A stretch of 64,000 bases of DNA from an uncultured Thermomicrobiaceae bacterium (lineage in GTDB: Bacteria; Chloroflexota; Chloroflexia; Thermomicrobiales; Thermomicrobiaceae), in NCBI GenBank assembly GCA_938082375.1, contig CALKCJ010000018.1, forward strand, positions 1 through 64,000, given 5' to 3'. Positions 61,309 through 64,000 of the stretch are shown one piece after another (position 1 is the first letter of the stretch; each line of letters starts with the position of its first letter). The notes under the pieces are model-generated. The model did not search any database. It had not been told where the DNA came from and saw only the letters and a program-made list of their open reading frames with translations. A program made the translations under genes and the position numbers.

Positions 61309-62319
61309 TCAGCTCTGAATGAGCCGGCGCTCACCGGGAGACCACTTGCGGTTGAGTTCGCTCGGTATGGGGACGAGGCAGGCGCTCTGGCCCTCGGGTG
61401 AGTCGAGCGAGCAACCTCGGAACGGCTCAGGTAGGCGACGGTGCTGCTCTGGCTGAAGCGTGACGTGGGCGATGCCGAAGCGCTCGCGCAGCAGTGTGGC
61501 CAGCTCGACCAGCATCTCGTGCCAGTCGCGCTGGCCGGTTACCTCGACGTGCCCGCTCAAGGCGACGAGGCCCGAGGTAACAGTCCAGATGTGCAGGTCG
61601 TGGACGCCCTCGACTCCTCTGACCTGCTGCATAGCCCGGCGCACCTCATCGGCGTCGATGTGCGCTGGTGTCGCCTCCAAAAGCACGTCGACAGAGTCCC
61701 AGAGCAGCCGCCAGGCGCTGCGCACGATCAAGAGGCCGATCCCCATCGAGAGGATCGGGTCGGCCAGGTACCAGCCGGTGGCGAGCATGGTGATGGCCGC
61801 AAAGATGGTTCCGACCGATCCGAGCAGGTCGCCGATGACGTGCAGGAAGGCACCACGGACGTTCAGGTCGTGGGCATGCATGCCACCGCGCGTCAAGACC
61901 CAGGCCGAGCCGGCATTGGCCGCGAGGCCAAGGACGGCGATGACGAGCATCAGGGGCGTGTCGATGGCCGGCGGCGCGATGAGCCGCCGGATCGCCTCCC
62001 AGAAGATGAAGAAGGAGATCACGAGCAGGGTCGCCGCGTTTGCCAGAGCCGCCAGCACCTCGGCGCGGAGAAAGCCGAACGAGCGTCCCGGCGTCGCCGG
62101 CCGGCGCGCGAGCCAGGTGGCGAACAACGCTAAGGCGAGCGCCGCCGCATCGCTGGCCATGTGGCCAGCATCGGCCAGGAGTGCCAGCGAGTTGGTGAGC
62201 AGCCCGCCGGCGACCTCGACGACGAGGAAGACGACCGTGATCGCCAGGGCCAGCACGAGCGACCGCTGCTTACCTGGCGTCGCCGGCTCGTGGAGATGCT
62301 TGCTGTGGTCATTGAGCAT
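61309..62319 (-). CDS. Cation diffusion facilitator (CzcD/ZitB-like)
   Basis: A 336-residue CDF metal exporter with six helices. Metal-site residues are visible in TM2 (LLADAGHMASDAAAL, HxxxD) and TM5 (LHVIGDLLGS, HxxxD); the C-terminal cytoplasmic domain has VHDLHIWTVTSGLVALSGHV. N-terminal His residues (DHSKHLHEP) are typical of zinc exporters. It should export Zn2+ or related ions. Confidence 0.93.
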   Translation of the reverse strand: MLNDHSKHLHEPATPGKQRSLVLALAITVVFLVVEVAGGLLTNSLALLADAGHMASDAAALALALFATWLARRPATPGRSFGFLRAEVLAALANAATLLVISFFIFWEAIRRLIAPPAIDTPLMLVIAVLGLAANAGSAWVLTRGGMHAHDLNVRGAFLHVIGDLLGSVGTIFAAITMLATGWYLADPILSMGIGLLIVRSAWRLLWDSVDVLLEATPAHIDADEVRRAMQQVRGVEGVHDLHIWTVTSGLVALSGHVEVTGQRDWHEMLVELATLLRERFGIAHVTLQPEQHRRLPEPFRGCSLDSPEGQSACLVPIPSELNRKWSPGERRLIQS

Positions 62320-62626
62320 CGGTTGATCCCGCGTCTCGACTCCAGCAGCGCGCTATCGACCCTCCGGCCTGCACCATCCTTAAGCGTACCCGATGTGCCA
62401 CGCCTGACGTGCTCGAAGAGACAGGGGCAGTCGCGGCAATCCGGAGCCTGGAGAGGACGGTTGGAACGACGAGACGCGCCTTGGCGGAAGTCCGGGCAGC
62501 ATCCGGGCCTCGAGCGTTCCGGATGCTCAGCGGCAGTCCGGTTCGCCCGTCCGGGTTTGAACAGTATCGACCCTGGATTCGCCGCGCGGCACGAGGAAAC
62601 AGTGCACGGGAGAGGCGTGTCCTGGC
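62320..62626. other. Intergenic region, no supported gene
   Basis: Open frames exist on both strands, one on the minus strand containing closely spaced cysteines (PDCRDCPCLFEH), but none has a ribosome site or a recognisable domain. It should hold the promoter of the cation-exporter gene on the minus strand, which was not identified. Confidence 0.5.
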
Positions 62627-63037
62627 TCACGCGCCTGTTCTGGCCTGGAGTCGCTGCCGGTCGGCATCTTCGGTGCGACACCTTGCTGGCCGCTGACGCA
62701 GCCAGCGCACGAACTGCAGCCAGGCGAGCTCGCGCGCGGTGAACCGGGGGAGGTGTTCGGGATCGACAGGTGCTTCGAACACTGAGCGCCGTGGAAGGCG
62801 AAACACCAGATCCTCGGCCACGAGGTCGGCCCGCTCACCCAAGCGGGCACGGGGCACGAGCGCCAGAGCGCCGCCCTCGACGAGGAGCGCAACGCCTGCT
62901 TCCAAATCCGCCCAGCCGATCACCGGCACCCCTCGGCGCCACAGTGAGGTAATCAACGCTGCTAATCCACCGGTCAACATCAGTCCAGTCTTCCGCCCTC
63001 CGTTCACGCCGAGATGGCTACGATGCGCCACGGCCAT
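62627..63037 (-). CDS. Hypothetical protein
   Basis: About 136 residues from ATG 63037. The middle reads like a real protein (LTGGLAALITSLWRRGVPVI, LEAGVALLVEGGALALVPRA, FTARELAWLQFVRWLRQRPA) and the ending is basic. No family recognised and no strong ribosome site. A longer in-frame start near 63084 is possible. Two TACACTG copies 15 bases apart (63155 and 63170) lie upstream and may be regulatory. Confidence 0.4.
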   Translation of the reverse strand: MAVAHRSHLGVNGGRKTGLMLTGGLAALITSLWRRGVPVIGWADLEAGVALLVEGGALALVPRARLGERADLVAEDLVFRLPRRSVFEAPVDPEHLPRFTARELAWLQFVRWLRQRPARCRTEDADRQRLQARTGA

Positions 63038-63269
63038 CTGCGCTGATCTCGCTCGAACTGATCGTGGATATCCCGACGTCATGTGCGCCCATCCCGGTTG
63101 AGACCGCGTACGCTGTCTGCGTACGAGCTCCGGTCGCCGCACGAGCGACAGCACTACACTGTACAAGCATACACTGGTCGGGGCGTTACAACGGATATCG
63201 GCCAGCGAAGCCGGCTCGTCCTGCGCGAAGCTCTCGTTCGCTTCAGTTGTGACCTGATTCCCCTGAGGC

Positions 63270-64000
63270 TCACTCCCAGCGCTCCACCCCGTCGACCGCC
63301 GCCTGGCGGCGGTGCCACTCTTCGGCGAAGAGATTGAAGAAGATCCGGCGCCGCGGGTGCGCCTGTACCACGTCCAGATCCAGCTCCACACCCAGCCCCG
63401 GCCCCTTCGGCAGAGCGAAGTAGCCGTCCACCACCTCGGGGTTGCCGGGAGCCGCGGCCTTCACGTAGTCCTCGACGAAGTCGTTGAAGTGCTCCTGGAT
63501 CTTGAAGTTCGTGGTACAGGCAGCGAGGTGCAGGGCTGCCGCCGTCGCGACCGGGCCGCAGACATTGTGCGGCGCGATCAGGACATAGTAGGCGTCAGCC
63601 CAGGCGGCCACCTTTTTGGTCTCCAGCAGCCCGCCGCAGTAGGTGATGTCCGGCTGGACGATGTCGGCCGCCTGGAGCTCGAACAGCTCGCGGAAATCGT
63701 AGCGCGTGTGGATGCGCTCGCCGGTCGCCACCGGGATGTTGACCTTCTCGGTGACCTTCTTCAGCGCCGCCAGGTTCTCCGGCGGCACCGGCTCCTCAAT
63801 CCAACCAGGCTGGTAGGGCTCCAGCAGGCGCGCCATCTCGATGGCGGTCGCCGGGTTGAAGCGGCCGTGCATCTCGATCAGGATCTCGATATCCGGCCCC
63901 ACGGCATCGCGCACCGCCTCCACCAACTCGACCGAGCGGATCTTCTCAGCCCGGTCCAGCTCGTAGAAGCCGTGGCCGAACGGATCGAGCTTGAGCGCCC
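63270..64000 (-). CDS. Enolase-superfamily dehydratase (mandelate racemase/MLE-like), partial
   Basis: The C-terminal part of a mandelate racemase/muconate-lactonizing-family enzyme; the reading frame stays open to the window edge (LDPFGHGFYELDRAEK precedes), so the N-terminal capping domain lies outside. Metal ligands are visible on the barrel strands: IEMHGRFNP, WIEEPVPPENL, and ATGERIHTRYDF (Asp/Glu/Glu type), followed by APHNVCGPVATAAALHLAA. Gluconate/galactonate-dehydratase-like sugar acid enzymes have this IAPHN..GP motif. A sugar-acid dehydratase role is likely; exact substrate unknown. Confidence 0.92.
   Translation of the reverse strand, partial: ALKLDPFGHGFYELDRAEKIRSVELVEAVRDAVGPDIEILIEMHGRFNPATAIEMARLLEPYQPGWIEEPVPPENLAALKKVTEKVNIPVATGERIHTRYDFRELFELQAADIVQPDITYCGGLLETKKVAAWADAYYVLIAPHNVCGPVATAAALHLAACTTNFKIQEHFNDFVEDYVKAAAPGNPEVVDGYFALPKGPGLGVELDLDVVQAHPRRRIFFNLFAEEWHRRQAAVDGVERWE

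Noticed and set aside
1-64000. CRISPR array, rRNA, insertion sequence or prophage
   Set aside because: No regularly spaced repeats, no rRNA-like stretches, and no transposase, integrase or phage structural genes were seen.

Overview
The window is GC-rich (clearly above 60 %) with dense, often overlapping genes. Its gene set fits a thermophilic or aerobic member of the Chloroflexota class Thermomicrobia (Thermomicrobium/Sphaerobacter-like). The basis is bacterial F420 biosynthesis (cofD, cofC), a nos operon with clade II gene order, a tungsten-type aldehyde oxidoreductase with its own MoaD-like protein, a TrpB2-type tryptophan synthase, Tad pilus proteins and a complete kdp system. The taxonomic call is inference; no rRNA or tRNA gene, CRISPR array or transposase was recognised.

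Layout. 0-7 kb: EamA transporter, MoaD/AOR pair, a fragment of a histidine kinase, RidA, DedA, and a glutamine-synthetase-family enzyme. 7-13 kb: PepSY protein plus two-component system, glycogen-debranching-like hydrolase, an unrecognised protein, and a small cysteine protein divergent from the F420 genes. 13-19 kb: a co-directional run cofD-cofC-EamA-nitroreductase (F420 branch), then a secreted nuclease, AlkA-like glycosylase and DUF488. 19-22 kb: a lipoprotein followed by a stretch of broken genes (DUF1697 fragment, frameshifted GNAT, frameshifted MarR, 5'-truncated ThDP enzyme). 22-32 kb: a B12-binding radical SAM protein whose coding sequence appears to continue through an in-frame UGA into a C-terminal CUAEP tail, gamma-glutamyltransferase, aminotransferase, a three-gene operon (HIT-Nudix fusion, SGNH hydrolase, DUF4388) and a polyprenyl sugar-phosphotransferase. 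32-36 kb: TadE/TadE/TadG-like proteins and a PRC-barrel protein. 36-45.4 kb: a long kdp operon, including very small membrane genes and KdpD divided into two separate proteins at opposite ends of the operon. 45.4-49.5 kb: Fur/Zur-type regulator, zinc-type ABC transporter and a DsrE-like protein. 49.5-59.1 kb: a coiled-coil nuclease-like protein, the nos operon (nosZ, a nosB-like gene, a fused nosD-nosF, nosY, nosL), and a decayed tungstate transporter (tupB, tupA). 59-64 kb: DUF6069, TrpB2, a cation diffusion facilitator, a weak hypothetical gene, and the 3' part of an enolase-superfamily dehydratase that runs off the window.

How the genes work together. The kdp genes make a high-affinity K+ pump with its sensor and regulators in one transcription unit. 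The nos genes make nitrous oxide reductase and its copper-site assembly factors. The Fur-like regulator sits directly upstream of, and probably controls, the zinc-type uptake system. cofD and cofC make dehydro-F420-0, and the stand-alone nitroreductase resembles the FbiB domain that reduces dehydro-F420. The most notable point is the probable selenoprotein at 22.2-23.7 kb: its UGA is followed by the family's tail motif and by a SECIS-like hairpin at the expected distance. Several genes carry frameshifts, but these cluster in two places (19.9-22.2 kb and 57.5-59.1 kb) while long neighbouring genes are intact, which favours real decay over random sequencing error.
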